Shown here: one piece after another, positions 26,344-38,835 of the stretch
Layout of the letters: each line of letters starts with the position of its first letter
Numbering within the stretch: the first letter of the stretch is position 1
Assembly: GCA_916613615.1 (NCBI GenBank)
Contig: OU744727.1
Span: 16,686,093 to 16,750,092, forward strand
Direction: 5' to 3'
From: Steromphala cineraria
Taxonomy: Eukaryota > Mollusca > Gastropoda > Trochida > Trochidae
DNA: 64,000 nt
The notes under the pieces: model-generated
Seen by the model: only the letters and a program-made list of their open reading frames with translations
What the model was told of the DNA's origin: nothing
Database searches by the model: none
Translations under genes and position numbers: made by a program

Positions 26344-27270
26344 CCAAATGTCTGAGGACTGAATACGATAATGTGATCAATGATATATAAGTTATTCAAG
26401 TTTAATATGAATATCTATCATGTCTGTAAAGCTGGTCTTGTATGTCATGGTTCTAGTGCAGTATGGTTTTCGTTTGGTGATCAACAACGAATTTTTAAGA
26501 AAATATCTGTCATTTTGTTTACCGTAACACATCATTAACTCAATATGTGTTTACCGTTATCGTTACTTTGTTATGCTGCAAAATAAACGGTAAAGGCTTT
26601 CGAAATAATTTAATAACTTTAACGAACAAAAAATATTTGTTGTTTCAATGTTATTACGATTCAATGATAACCGTTTCTATCTCTTAAAGCTTAGATGTCT
26701 CAAAATGAAAATGGATGTCTGTGTCAGATTCACATGAAATATAATGAAAACAGTTCATGAAGCACTGTTTTCTGTCAGTGTCTCATATGTCATTTTATGT
26801 GACTCAAAACATTATGTAAACTGTTATGATGACAAATTTATTGATTGTATATGTCCGTTCGTTCTCTCTGTAACATGAACAACTGTATGTGAAACTCACA
26901 TAATCATGTGATTATTATACATGTATTTAATGTCAATTATTTCATAATTTGACAAATGGATGATATCTACTTATCCGAAAAGGGCATATTACAAAGGCAA
27001 TAGCTGTACTTTTAATAAATAAACATAGAAACAATCTTAAGCTCCCCTGCATTTCCAATCAAAGGGCATGTAAGCAAACCTTTACTTACATTTTAAGCAG
27101 CTGACACAAGCTTTGCATTTTGTTATGGTTTTCTTTTTTACGAAGATAATGTGGTGGCCATTTTAAAATCATTAAGTTTGTCTAATACTGAGTTTTGGTA
27201 AAAATGGTTATAGTGCCGAAACTATAAATATTTATGTTTCAGATCTATTTGCAAATATCAAAACCAATCC
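26344..27270 (+). other. 3' flank and probable 3' UTR of the channel gene
   Basis: An AATAAA hexamer lies at 26582-26587, about 240 bp after the channel stop codon, and is the best poly(A) signal candidate. The rest is AT-rich with no further gene recognised. Confidence 0.5.
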
Positions 27271-27534
27271 AGTCTAAGTAAACCTAGCCTTAATATTACT
27301 CGCAACACTCCCGATATTGAGTCTAGCGAAATATAGTAACGGCCCTCGTCAGCCGACTTATCGCATTGACCATTCAGGACTCGGCTTACCAAGAGGCAAT
27401 AGCCTGCCTTCGCACGTATAACGTTCGAGGGTCATAGGTCGCCTAAAGGTCGGCCGACGCGACCTCTTACTGTATCTCGCTAGACTAAATACCGGGATGC
27501 GGCGAGTATTATTGAGGCTAGGTTTACTTAGACT
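27271..27534. mobile_element. Foldback element, AGTCTAAGTAAACC family, long copy
   Basis: The ends are AGTCTAAGTAAACCTAGCCT and AGGCTAGGTTTACTTAGACT, a near-perfect inverted terminal repeat of over 20 bp that extends inward more weakly. Length is 264 bp and the centre is GC-richer than its surroundings. A 91-bp relative with the same termini is at 40460. Confidence 0.8.
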
Positions 27535-27965
27535 CGAAACATCCTTCTTCGTGCATCAAGGAACCATCACTGATAACTCTGGTTGCAGGCATATATATTT
27601 CAAATGAAGTCTGGTGTTACTTTAAAATCAACATATTTCGTTTACATTTACCCTTTTCATAGTTTTTCCCAATTTCAACAATAATTTTGTAACAGCCAAC
27701 GTTTTGAAACCATACCATGTTCACTTTTTCAAATTGCTATAATTTGCATTTAATCTAATTTGATAAAAGTGACTTCTCTTGACTTCACACAATATTGACT
27801 TTATTTTCATACTTAACGTTTCTTGAACATCTAACATATGCCTTCTATTAACAAAAGTAAAATTGTTTTAATGAAACTTTCCAGTAACTGCTATACAGTC
27901 ATTCTTTCATATCATACAGTTTCTTTTTACGGTCTACATTCTTATGAGACAGCCTTTTTTTTCTT

Positions 27966-29112
27966 TTTAGCTCATCTGGCCTGTAAGGCCCGATGGGCTT
28001 ATGGCATGGCATGGTGTCCGGCGTCCGTCCGTCCGTCCGTAAACTTTGTGGAATTTCGACTTCTTCTCCAGAAGCATAAGGCCTAGAAAGCTGAAACTTT
28101 GTGTACAGACTCCTTGGCTAGTGAGGATTATAAATTGTAGCTTTTGTGGCCCTGTGACCCCTAATAAGGGCCACAGGGGCCACACCCTAAAAACCTATTT
28201 TCATCTTCTTCTCCAGAACCATAAGGCCTAGAAAGCTGAAACTTTGTGTACAGACTCCTTGGCTAGTGAGGATTATAAATTGTAGCTTTTGTGGCCCTGT
28301 GACCCCTAATAAGGGCCACAGGGGCCACACCCTAAAAACCTATTTTCATCTTCTTCTCCAGAACCATAAGGCCTAGAAAGCTGAAACTTTGTGTACAGAC
28401 TCCTTGGCTAGTGAGGATAATAAATTGTAGCTTTGGTGGCCCTGTGCCCCTTAATAAGGGCCACTGGGGCCAAGCCCTTAAAACCTATTTTCATCTTCTT
28501 CTCCAGAACCATAAGGCCTAGAAAGCTGAAACTTTGTGTACAGACTCCTTGACTAGTGAGGATTATAAATTGTAGCTTTGGTGGCCCTGTGCCCCTTAAT
28601 AAGGGCCACTGGGGCCAAGCCCTTAAAACCTATTTTCATCTTCTTCTCCAGAACCATAAGGCCTAGAAAGCTGAAACTTTGTGTACAGACTCCTTGACTA
28701 GTGAGGATTATAAATTGTAGCTTTGGTGGCCCTGTGCCCCTTAATAAGGGCCACAGGGGCCAAGCCCTTAAAACCTATTTTCATCTTCTTTTCCAGTACC
28801 ATGAGGCCTAGAAAGCTTAAACTTGGTATACAGACTCCTTGACTAGTGAGGATTAAAAACTGTAGCTTTGCTGGCCTTGTGGCCCCTAATAAGGGCCACA
28901 GGGGCCACACCCTAAAAACCTATTTTCATCTTCTTTTTCAGAAGCAAAAGGCATAGAAGCTAAAACCTTGTGTACAGACTCCTTGACTAGTGAGGATTAA
29001 TAATTGTAGATTTTGTGACCCTTTAGCCCCTACTAAAGGGGAAAACACATTGGTCACACCCTAAAGCAAAATCAAATATACAGCCTAATGAGCTACAGAG
29101 CCAATGGCTCTA
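27966..29112 (+). mobile_element. Repeat element with ~145-bp tandem core (mollusc-type)
   Basis: Begins TTTTAGCTCATCTGGCC, then a (GTCC)n stretch near 28021. About seven tandem ~145-bp units follow (CTTCTCCAGAACCATAAGG ... GGGCCACAGGGGCC), and it ends in a small hairpin AGAGCCAATGGCTCT at 29098. A fixed head, a tandem core and a terminal hairpin recall non-autonomous Helitron-like repeats of bivalves; that assignment is inference. An inverted copy lies at 51475-51957 and a degenerate unit near 55830-55970. Confidence 0.75.
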
Positions 29113-29400
29113 TTTTTTCTTTTATCCCATTTCAATTGATACATATTATGAGACAGCCTTTGTTGATAGAATTAACTTGCATTGTCGTATTTTTATTATT
29201 GTAAACAAACTTCGTTATGGTTACGTTTCTATCTCTCATAGAAAAATTTGTAACTGTTAATTTCATTTATGTATTCTAACGAATTCTCTTTTAATGTTAA
29301 ACAAATGATACTATTAACCTTTTACTGTAAAATCATGTTACAAGCTCATTCAACATTATCCTACGATACCAAGGGACGAATGTTAAGATTTAGAGGATAT

Positions 29401-29510
29401 TTGTGTTTTCTTGACAAATACCATGTTTATCTCATCGAGTGAGGAAGAAAGTTTATATTTTCACGAGTGGCGCAGATGAGATAAATATGGTATTTGTCAA
29501 GAAAACACAA
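29401..29510. repeat. 110-bp foldback
   Basis: The left arm TTGTGTTTTCTTGACAAATA continues to ATGTTTATCTCATC. The right arm GATGAGATAAATATGG continues to TATTTGTCAAGAAAACACAA. Arms are about 36 bp and nearly perfect, with a loop of about 38 bp. Confidence 0.8.
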
Positions 29511-29621
29511 ATTTTCTATTTATTTTATGATTTAATCGTTGTATTTCTAATTGAAGTGCATTTACGTTGAGTCGAGCGTGTCATTGCGTCAGAGCATTGT
29601 TCGATGACGTCAGGTCATTGT

Positions 29622-29649
29622 TGTTATCAGTCACTAGTGACTGATAACA
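29622..29649. repeat. 28-nt perfect palindrome, with a partial second copy
   Basis: TGTTATCAGTCACT is followed directly by its reverse complement AGTGACTGATAACA. A second, partial copy (GTCACTAGTGACTGATAACA) follows about 40 bp downstream. Function unknown; it could be a foldback remnant. Confidence 0.75.
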
Positions 29650-30420
29650 CGTTCCATTGTTATTGTCACTAGTGACTGATAACACTGTTTACTGTCATTG
29701 ATAGATCTCGGTATTTCACCGCCAATCATATAATAAGTACTCTATACTACCTTTGGAAATTTTAACAGAAAATCTTTACGGAAATTATCCGCCCTTTGTT
29801 CTTGTATTACCCAATTTAGGTTGTTAAAATATGAATGGTATCTCCGTTCTTTAAAGGCGCATGAAACATGCCTTTTGTCAAATTGAGAAAAATATCGGGT
29901 TGGCTAGATCCGGTAACTTTCAACTAACTTGTGTACTTTCAAATAGTTGCGCAGAGGAAACTCCAATTGCGTAGATTTCGCATCTCGGTAGATTAAAAGA
30001 TTGAATTAGATTCCCTTAACCAGACGGCACCAAGAGGGCTATCAATTGTCTTCTTTAGAGGCTCGCAGGTGTAATCGTCTTAGCAATTGTCCAAATAACA
30101 ATGGCGGATAATTACAGTATAGATTTCCTTAATAAAATGTCTAATTTTATTGTGTATACTATTGGTATGTCGGCCCTGGGGATCGAGTATATTATCGACA
30201 AAGTAATTTACATAAACATTTTTCAACGATGCCTCTTTAAATGAAATTCTTTAATAAATGCCAACTTCTTGCTCATATGATAGAAAACATCATCAAAATC
30301 TTAACCGAACTTAAACATCTCTTCAATCGTGAGGTTAGAAAAACGCATTTGATCTGGTGCTCTATCATGACTTTATGTGTTACATGTACGTGTATTGTGA
30401 ATGTCTGTCGATGCTTGGGT

Positions 30421-30529
30421 AAATTAAAGCGCAAATTGGTTGCGTAGCAGAGGTAAAACAACTCACTTCGTTCTCGCTACGGGAAAACGTGTTATTTATA
30501 TTCGTACGCATCCAAATTGCGCTTAATTT
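30421..30529. repeat. ~109-bp foldback
   Basis: AAATTAAAGCGCAAATTGG at the left is matched by CCAAATTGCGCTTAATTT at the right; CACTTCGTTCTCGCTACGGG lies between. Open frames on both strands across it are products of the symmetry. Confidence 0.65.
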
Positions 30530-31325
30530 GGGTAAGGTTCAAGTTCCCGGTTAATTCGTGGAAAGTGAGAAACAAATGTTTTAGTTATGTTGCCAGGCGT
30601 TGGGATGATAAGATAAAATCAACATTATCGTGTGTATGTACATATGCTTTAAACAACATTAATAACTTACTTTTTACAGGACATAAAATACTTCATATCA
30701 TTTGTTTACTTTTCTTTTATTTATGTGATTTATATGTACTTTCTAAAGGATCGTTAAAAAGTTATCAAAAATCAACTTCGATTGAAACTCATGATGTGCA
30801 AAAATCTTATTAAATGAAAATGTCATAAATAGTTGAAAAATTGCGTTGAAACGAATGGAATATATTTTACGAATGCTTCACTATGCCAAACAGGATAGAA
30901 GATTTGGTGAAAATGAATTCGGAGTACTACTATCTTGCTTTCAAGTTCTTAACATTTATAATGCACGCACGTATATGAAGAAGGCATGAAACCTCAATGT
31001 GCCAATAATTTACAGTGACACTTTTCTGTAAAATCTAAAAGGATATTGGCTTGTTTGTATCTACATGCTTTAGAGGGTGGGTAAGAACTTGCACCTTCAC
31101 CAGTGACTAATTGCAGCAATTCCCACATCATTAATGTGCATGCTCTCTAGGTTACTGCGACAGGGCTTGATAGTCCAAAGCTTACAATGTTTGAAGATAA
31201 CAACTTTTAATTGAAAAAGGCGCTCTTATCAAAACACAAGGCTTAAGACAATACGTTGCGGTTAGATATACCAATAATATGTATTGGCAAGGTTTTGAAA
31301 AACGCGGAGCAAGTTTGGGAATTCA

Positions 31326-31695
31326 CTCTTAAAAGCATTCTCTCCTCACAGAGGCAGATCAAGTCTGGTTAATTAAGCCTCTGTCCTATTACGCCGAAAT
31401 CCGTGGGTTCCGACAGTTTCCCCTGGCGGAATAAACTTTCATCACAATAAATTTTATTTTCTTTATCAAATGACAATGCTTCTAGCATGGAAAGGGTGGT
31501 TCATATCACAATGCCTTTGCCTTGTTTCAGTAGCCAAAATGATGATTTTAAAACAGCGTAGCTGATTGCACAACTAAATATTGATTGCCTCCAATCAGGC
31601 ATCTCCCATTATATCCCACAAACTCGTCGCAATATAACAGAGGCTAAATCAACATGACTTGATCTGCCTCTGTGGGGAGAGAATGTCTTAAGAGC
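31326..31695. mobile_element. Foldback/MITE-like element, ~370 bp
   Basis: The left arm CTCTTAAAAGCATTCTCTCC continues into TCACAGAGGCAGATCAAGTC. It is matched by the right arm GACTTGATCTGCCTCTGTG followed by GGGAGAGAATGTCTTAAGAG. Arms are about 60 bp with few mismatches; the centre has no frame of note. Confidence 0.75.
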
Positions 31696-32974
31696 AGTAC
31701 GCATTACTTAATGGTGGATGAGGGGAAGTTGACTCTTAAACAAAACTAGTAACCATTTTCATGAATCCGCGACTCTAAATGCATCCTATATCGTAATTTA
31801 TATAGGACTTCATAAAACAGGATATAATCAATTTTCATTAATAATCCCAACATTTTTCTGAACCAAATTCAGTTTAATCAGTCATCCGATAAGGAACACA
31901 ACCGTCGGAACACGATTGAAATGAATTCATCCATGTACGTACATTACCTTTCTTTCCCGCGCCGGAGATGAAACTTGTTATGTATGTCAGTTCAGGCAGA
32001 CACGTCTCGCTAGGTCGGTGACATCAGCATCTAATGACGTCATCAGTACATGGGTACGTATACACGTTACCATAAAGCGAATCATAATCAGGCATGTCTT
32101 CACGGCATATGGAGCGTTCTTACAATAATTATCATACTGTTACACAACCATCAATCAATAAGCGGCAATACATGTGCTTCGATCGCCCAACTCATGTTCT
32201 TCTCGCTTAACCCGTTGATAAGAAAGACAGGTTTAAGCTGACATACAAACCCTTTCTACCGCCAACCTCCGTAGCCTGGTGGATAATAGCCATGAGTGTT
32301 GCATGATCGAATCTTGGCTTACTTGAATAACGATATTTATTTTCATTTCTGGGACGTTTTAGATATGACATTCTGAAAGCATATTTCTATAAGTAGACCC
32401 TGTATTATCAGGAAATAAACAAAACACACCCCATTAATTCTTGAAAATAGTCCACGGTTGAAGCAGTAAAGTAATATCAACACCATGGATTAACCAACAG
32501 GCTGTGTCAATCTCAAGTACACACCATCTTCATATGCATCAATCAAACGTTAACATATGCTGAAATCCTTGTCAGATATTCTGTTTATCAATTGGAGATG
32601 ATATCGAAGGTGTGAATTAAACAGGCCAATTTGAAATGCGGTTTATATAATCCCTATTTTGGTAACGTTTGGTAACCAATTTTTAAACGCGCACTTGACC
32701 ATAAGCGTGTGTAGTATAGTTTATTGTTATGAATACATGAACTTTGCAACCCATAGAATTAAATTCAAGACAACATTGCATATTATAAATATATTTAACC
32801 TGTGACCGCACATGAAAATTGGTTTATTCATTCACTCGAAACACAACTGTAAAATCTTAGGTTACTGTGTACGAAACAATAGAAACGAGTGATATGGAGG
32901 ATTCTTAAGAAGCATTTAGAAGTTGGTGTATTCAAGTAAATACAAATATTATGGATTCGATGCCAACTTCTTCT

Positions 32975-33337
32975 TTAAAGGGGCAGTAGCACGTTTTTGA
33001 TAATTTTATAATTTGAATTTCTTACTGATAATTGTAAGTGAATGATAAAGGTATTATTTTGACAGTGTCAAAATACTCATTACACATGCCATTCATCCAT
33101 TGTCAGAGGACAAAGAATGAAGATTCACATCAAATCCATTGGCGGCCATTTTTTTGTGAACACCTTTAATTCATTTTTGTAAGAAAAAGGAATCGCACGG
33201 CTAAACTTAACGTTATATACTTGAATTATCACTGCCCCATTTAGTTTAAATACAATGTCTTTCAATTGGAACCATTAATTTTCATTTTCCTTCCATCACC
33301 CTGTATTCCCCCTAAAAACGTGCTACTGCCCCTTTAA
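32975..33337 (+). mobile_element. TTAA-type MITE inside duplication copy A
   Basis: Ends TTAAAGGGGCAGTAGCACGT and ACGTGCTACTGCCCCTTTAA, 363 bp. Present at the matching place in copy B (38262), so it inserted before the segmental duplication. Confidence 0.9.
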
Positions 33338-33541
33338 TGTAGGTCGCAACGTTTCTAGGCTAGTGAATGCCCCTTCGTCAGGTATTAAATTCACTTGACG
33401 AAGGGGCTAGGGATCACCCAGAAACGTTCTTACTTACAAGAAGTTGCCATTCATTCGTCTTTTACCTGATTGATATGGAATGTCATATTTTTATCATATG
33501 TACCACGCCAACCATATACATACAACTAATTATTTTTACAG

Positions 33542-33818
33542 AGCCAATATCCAGCTCAGAGAGCGCTGCTCAAATGCGCTTTGGTTTTTCCTCGATCATT
33601 GGATATCAGTCTTCATGACACTTCTTTTACCATCTCGACTCGGGGTAACATACAACACGTGCAGTTTCGAGCTCAACACGCAGAGAGTTAATGTCACTCT
33701 CAATCCTTACGAGGTACCCATTTACAGCTGGATGGACTGGGACATATTGTCACGATATGCATTCAAAATTGTACATAAACAACAACTAAATGATGTCATA
33801 CACTCAGGGGCAAAATAA
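33542..33818 (+). CDS. Uncharacterised exon-like open frame (copy A)
   Basis: Preceded by TTATTTTTACAG, a good acceptor. The frame RANIQLRERCSNALWFFL..., then VNVTLNPYEVPIYSWMDWD, runs to a stop at 33818. I recognise no domain. Against copy B (38836-39103), changes include a 6-nt in-frame indel and several synonymous substitutions (for example AGA/CGA Arg), which hints at past coding constraint. A competing frame (EPISSSESAAQ) also exists over the first half. It may be an exon of an unknown gene or a chance frame; the last codons of copy A run into the inserted MITE. Confidence 0.3.
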
Positions 33819-34376
33819 ACGATACCAACTTTTCAAATGAGTACAAAACAAAATCCTGTTGTAAATAAACTGCGACTACGAGCCCTTGTGATAGGCACAT
33901 CAGTTGTGAAGAAGTACTCACAATTTCAAACATAAAAGTATAATACTTTTAATTGTATGACTGTTCAAATACACGAGGGGTCAAATAACAGCTTTTTCGA
34001 TGTTATTTTTGGTCATAATCTTTGGAATTGGAATAAAATAATTATGAAATTTAAAAATCTATAAAATCTAAGATGTTATCAATATAAATACCCCTTGTAG
34101 AAGTTAATTTGTTCACGCATTTTGCCTGTATTGTGGTTTAAAAACAAGAAAAAGGGCCATTTTCACTATCCTATCTCGTCTAGTTAAGGAGATTTTTTAA
34201 CAGCGTTTTTTGAAAGGCTTGTATTTCAAAAACGTTAACAGATATAGCTTTGAAATTAAAAACTTAGTTCAGTTAGCTCTTGAATACATGAATTAACCCT
34301 GTTTACGCCGTAACTATCAATCGTAGATTAACCAATCATGCATTTTATATGGTATCGTTTCTTTTGCCCCTGAGTG
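33801..34376. mobile_element. TA-target MITE (mariner-like) inserted in copy A only
   Basis: Inverted termini CACTCAGGGGCAAAA and TTTTGCCCCTGAGTG extend to about 27 bp (ATAAACGATACCA against TGGTATCGTTTCTT). It is flanked by TA on both sides. Copy B has the uninterrupted site (GATGTCATATTTTTAAA at about 39081), giving a direct empty-site comparison. It is 576 bp with no transposase frame. The ends resemble those of the 43780 element. Confidence 0.9.
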
Positions 34377-34652
34377 TATTTTAAAAAATATAATTATGTC
34401 AGCTATATTCTATACGATCTATAAAAGTACTAAAGTCTATCTCTCAAAGGTGAAAGAATGTAGTACATTTAATAGAATGTAACTTTTCCCCTTTGACGTC
34501 GTTTTCGTTATAGTTCAAATGTCAAATTTAAAATTCTAATAATAAATACATGAATAACAATAAAGACAACATGACATTTTAGTTTTTTAATCATAACTGA
34601 GATCCATTGGTCAAGGGGTCAGTATACTTACACTGACCAGCTCCAGACTAGC

Positions 34653-35656
34653 ATGATATCGAAGAAAACCCGTGTGTATCTTTCTCTGGTGTTAGGCGTA
34701 TGCCTTGTAATGTTAATAGTGCAGTATGACAGTGTCACGTATGATAAAAATTACAAGAAAAAACAACCCACTTCTCAGATTTCGGGATCGGATTATCAAC
34801 AATTTCTGATGATACCCTACCTCTGTGTCCAATATTCCTGCCTCACCTTAGTAAGTATTCAATCTTTGACATTTAGTGATTTAAACTTATGTTCTATTCG
34901 TTAAAGGTTCCCCATTATATCATAAATTATCCAAAATTATTATTTTCAGAAGGCTGATAATTTTAAGTGATTTATTTGAGTTTAAGAAATGGATTCCCTT
35001 ACCAAATCTGTGTAATTTAAAATGGGTACTTTCGTTTGAGACACCTTTGTATTGACTAATGTTTTGATTGTCATGCAATCGGTAACATTACTTTTCTACT
35101 AGTATGTTTTACATTGTACATTGTCACAGTGCCTGTAAGAAAGGATAAGATAAGATCTCAAGTTCAGTCATGTTTCAGAGACTTTTGGAAGACTGTGTTA
35201 CTCGCTGTTTTTATCATATAAAAGTTTATAGCCTTTTCTATTTGTATACGATTTGGGCATTATCAATTTTCAACGTTTGAAATAAGATAACACCCGATTT
35301 AGATAAACTCGTCTGTACAAACCAGTGATCAATATCAAATCTTTCTCTAAAAAAGACATGTGTCAAACCTAAAAACTTAATTTAAACTGTTTTTTCAGAT
35401 AAGCATAGTAAATTAAAGCTTGAAAATATTTCTATGAGTGAGCTTGAAGCAACGTATCAGGACTTCTTCACAAATGCTCACTCCTCGCCCAAACACTGCA
35501 AAGCCAAGGTGAAGACTGCAATCATCATTCCCGTCAGAGACAGGCACCGCCATCTTGGAATCTTTCTCAACAACCTGATCCCGTTGCTGACGAGACAGCT
35601 CCGAGATTTCAAAATATTTGTCATGGAGCAGGTAAACTACGTGTATATATGGAATT

Positions 35657-35720
<64 letters not shown>

Positions 35721-36982
35721 CCGTTATTTTTATTATTAATATTATTATTATTATTATTATTTGTATGTGAATGTACATCTATTAGTATAATCTTGACTAG
35801 GAAGACGAAAACAGTGATGATGATGAGGATGATAACGAGGATGAAATTGACGATGACAACCACACTAATTCATGAAAGATACAACTCTTAAAGTTTTACT
35901 TGTACCATAATATACCTTTATTGATTTATTATGAAGAATCAAAGAAATGATTCCATTACAGATATTTGTATGTTATCAAACTCTTTAGAATCAAGAATCT
36001 TATGTCTTACAGGTAACATACACGTATTATTATTTTGTTAATTACCATACCAGGCTCCAGATGGGATTTTCAAAAAAGCTTTGATGATGAACGCTGGGTT
36101 TGCTGAGGCGATGAAACATGACAAGTTTGATTGCTTCATCTTCCAAGACGTAGACAAGATCCCTGTACACGAGAGCATTCCCTACGAATGTCTCAACAAC
36201 AGGTCTTACCATCTAGCGTCTCATCTGTCGAGCTTCGATTACAAGTGAGATGTCCTCTGCTATAACCGTTACTGTTATTCACTGTAATCTTTGAAATAAA
36301 TGCCTCGTTTCGCTTTCTATACAACCAGCTCAAATATTCTCCCATCTAGCAATGGCGACCATGACAGTGTATTTTACGTTTTTGTTGAGTGCATGATATA
36401 TTGAGTTTAATATCGAATGTTCTGATTTTAAGGTTCCGTGTATCCTTTGCTTGACGTGTACTGGCGATTCCTGCAAATCTTTACAAAGCAATAAATGGAT
36501 TCTCAAACTTATACTTCGGCTGGGGTTTTGAAGATGATGACATGAATCAGAGGTGACAGAATGAATACTTTTTTGATTGTTTTAAACAATTTTTATAAGA
36601 ACAGAAAAATTTGCTTGCTGTGTATGCAACACTGAACCTTAAAATGAAGCATCACATTGTCACTTCAATATATAACAGCAACTCTCCTGTGCATAACACC
36701 TTCTTTGGAAGCGAAAATAAACTATCGCGGTAGCTTTTTCGATTCGTGAAGATATGTATCTATTCAATTTTTTATTTTTTTGTACAATCCAATCATTTAT
36801 TTAAGTTTACATAAAGAGTTTCAGAATCAGTGTTGAAACGTTCAGAAAGGTTCCATTGTATCGATTACATCACACAGGCTCAGGCGCCTCAATGGTGAAC
36901 CCATTCACACGAACGAAGAAATAGGGAGGTTCTTTTGTATAGAACATGAGCGAGATGAAGGGAACCCAGTCAACAAAAATGG
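34653..36982 (+). pseudogene. Beta-1,4-galactosyltransferase family gene, disabled (copy A)
   Basis: Exons 34653-34850, 35399-35631, 36054-36244, 36433-36552 and 36878-36982; junction phases agree once one missing base in exon 1 is allowed. A working relative would be a type II Golgi enzyme moving galactose from UDP-Gal to GlcNAc-type acceptors. Seen: short N-terminus plus TM (YLSLVLGVCLVMLIVQY), AKVKTAIIIPVRDRHRHLG, the metal-binding DVD in FDCFIFQDVDKIP, NGFSNLYFGWGFEDDD (family WGWGGEDDD) and EHERDEGNPVNKNG. Lesions: exon 1 lost one base in an A run (AAGAAAAAAC against AAGAGAAAAAC in copy B), shifting the stem frame; exon 4 has TGA at 36452-36454 where the family has the first Gly of a Gly-Gly-Val, and the next Gly is Arg. 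The last exon of the family (C-terminus) was not found. Either lesion alone could be a sequencing error; both together favour a pseudogene. Confidence 0.8.
35658..35722 (+). repeat. (CAT)n microsatellite
   Basis: About 20 CAT/CAC triplets shortly after the donor of galactosyltransferase exon 2, followed by an ATT-rich stretch. Homopolymeric His, Met, Asp and Ser frames on both strands come from this repeat. Confidence 0.95.
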
Positions 36983-37543
36983 GTAAGATTAATCTAAAGA
37001 TTTCATTATACGTTTTAAACAAAAGATGGTTATATAATGCATGGTCACCTTCTATGGTTTTTGATATATTGTCAACTTGTCCGGAGACAACGATTTATTG
37101 TCATCTTTTGAATGAATCAATGCTTAGGCAAGTACATACTCCAGACACTAACATTGATCTTTTGGGGCGAATGAAAATTATTCATATTATTCTTTTTGAA
37201 ATTACAGTTATAAATATATAGAATTAATACCCGCTTTGTCGGTGTACATGTACACGACTGCACGCTTTTCGCGTGCTGCCCGGCAGCACTAAGCAGAAAG
37301 TCAAGTTGTCCGTAAAGCAGTACAACATTCACGTAGTTTTCTTAACTAAACAATGAAACACATGTGCAACATATCGTATGACTTATTTCATCACATATGG
37401 ATTATAAACAAGTTTTCCCAACCTCATTACCTTGGTAATGTTTTCATTTATTCACTGAACTTTGTCGTTTTGGCATAAAGACAATAATAAGAGTGGCATA
37501 TAGGTCATAGACCATACAAATCATTTTAAACATAAAAACAAAA

Positions 37544-37907
37544 TTAAAGGGGCAGTAGCACGTTTTTTGACAATTTTATATTTTCAATTTGTCACTGATT
37601 ACTATAAGTTAATGCTAAATGTATTCCTTTGATAGTATCATAAATCTCATAACACAAACCAATCATCCGTAGTCAGAGATCAAAGTATGAGGATTCACAT
37701 AAAATCCATTGGCAGCCATTTTTTTGTGAACACCTTTAATTCATTTTGTGTAAGAAAAGGAATCGCATGGCTTAACTTTACATTGTATATTTGATTTATT
37801 ACTGCTCCATTTAGTTTTTAAACATTGTCTAAAGATTGGAACCATTTATTTTCATTTTCCTGACATCACCTTATATTCCCCCTAAAAACGTGCTACTGCC
37901 CCTTTAA
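37544..37907 (+). mobile_element. TTAA-type MITE at the left edge of duplication copy B
   Basis: Complete copy of 364 bp with the same termini as the 32975 element. Its final TTAA is immediately followed by ACAGGCCAATTTG, the first bases shared with copy A. Copy A also has TTAA at this point but no MITE, so the duplication edge coincides with the insertion site. Confidence 0.88.
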
Positions 37908-38261
37908 ACAGGCCAATTTGAAATGCGGTTTATATAATACCTATTTTGGTAACATTTGGTAACCAAGTTTTAAACGCGCACTCGACCATAAGCGTGTGTA
38001 GTATAGTTTATTGTTATGAATACATGAACTTTGCAACCCATAGAATTAAATTCAAGACAACATTGCATATTATAAATATATTTAACCTGTGACCGCACAT
38101 GAAAATTGGTTTATTCATTCACTCGAAACACAACTGTAAAATCTTAGGTTACTGTGTACGAAACAATAGAAACGAGTGATATTGAGGATTCTTAAGAAGC
38201 ATTTAGAAGTTGGTGTATTCAAGTAAATAAAAATATTATGGATTTGATGCCAACTTCTTCT

Positions 38262-38625
38262 TTAAAGGGGCAGTAGCACGTTTTTTGATAATTTTATAAT
38301 TTGAATTTCTTACTGATAATTGTAAGTGAATGATAAAGGTATTATTTTGACAGTGTCAAAATACTCATTACACATGCCATTCATCCATTGTCAGAGGACA
38401 AAGAATGAAGATTCACATCAAATCCATTGGCGGCCATTTTTGTGTGAACACCTTTAATTCATTTTTGTAAGAAAAAGGAATCGCACGGCTAAACTTAACG
38501 TTATATACTTGAATTATCACTGCCCCATTTAGTTTAAATACAATGTCTTTCAATTGGAACCATTAATTTTCATTTTCCTTCCATCACCCTATATTCCCCC
38601 TAAAAACGTGCTACTGCCCCTTTAA
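38262..38625 (+). mobile_element. TTAA-type MITE inside duplication copy B
   Basis: Orthologous position to the 32975 copy and nearly identical to it. Complete termini, 364 bp. Confidence 0.9.
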
Positions 38626-38835
38626 TGTAGGTCGCAACGTTTTCTAGGCTAGTGCATGCCCCTTCCTCAGGTATTAAATTCACTTGACGAAGGGGCTAGG
38701 TATCACCCAGAAACGTTCTTACTTACAAGAAGTTGCCATTCATAATATTCGTCTTTTACCTGATTGATATGGAATGTCATATTTTTATCATATGTACCAC
38801 GCCAACCATATACATACAACTAATTATTTGTACAG

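Larger units (their letters stand above)
29113..32621. other. Gene-free interval rich in foldback elements
   Basis: No coding exon recognised. It contains the foldbacks at 29401, 30421 and 31326 and the palindromes near 29622; the rest is featureless AT-rich sequence. Confidence 0.55.
32622..34900 (+). repeat. Segmental duplication, copy A
   Basis: This segment is highly similar to 37908-39790. Both begin ACAGGCCAATTTGAAATGCG and run through a MITE, a duplicated exon-like frame and the first exon of the galactosyltransferase. Copy A carries an extra 576-bp insertion (33801-34376); copy B carries about 165 bp near 39320-39484 not found in A. Similarity stops after the donor of the first exon. 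Confidence 0.9.

Noticed and set aside
35413..35891. Frames rich in Met, His, Asp or Ser runs around 35.7 kb
   Set aside because: They are translations of the (CAT)n microsatellite in the galactosyltransferase intron.
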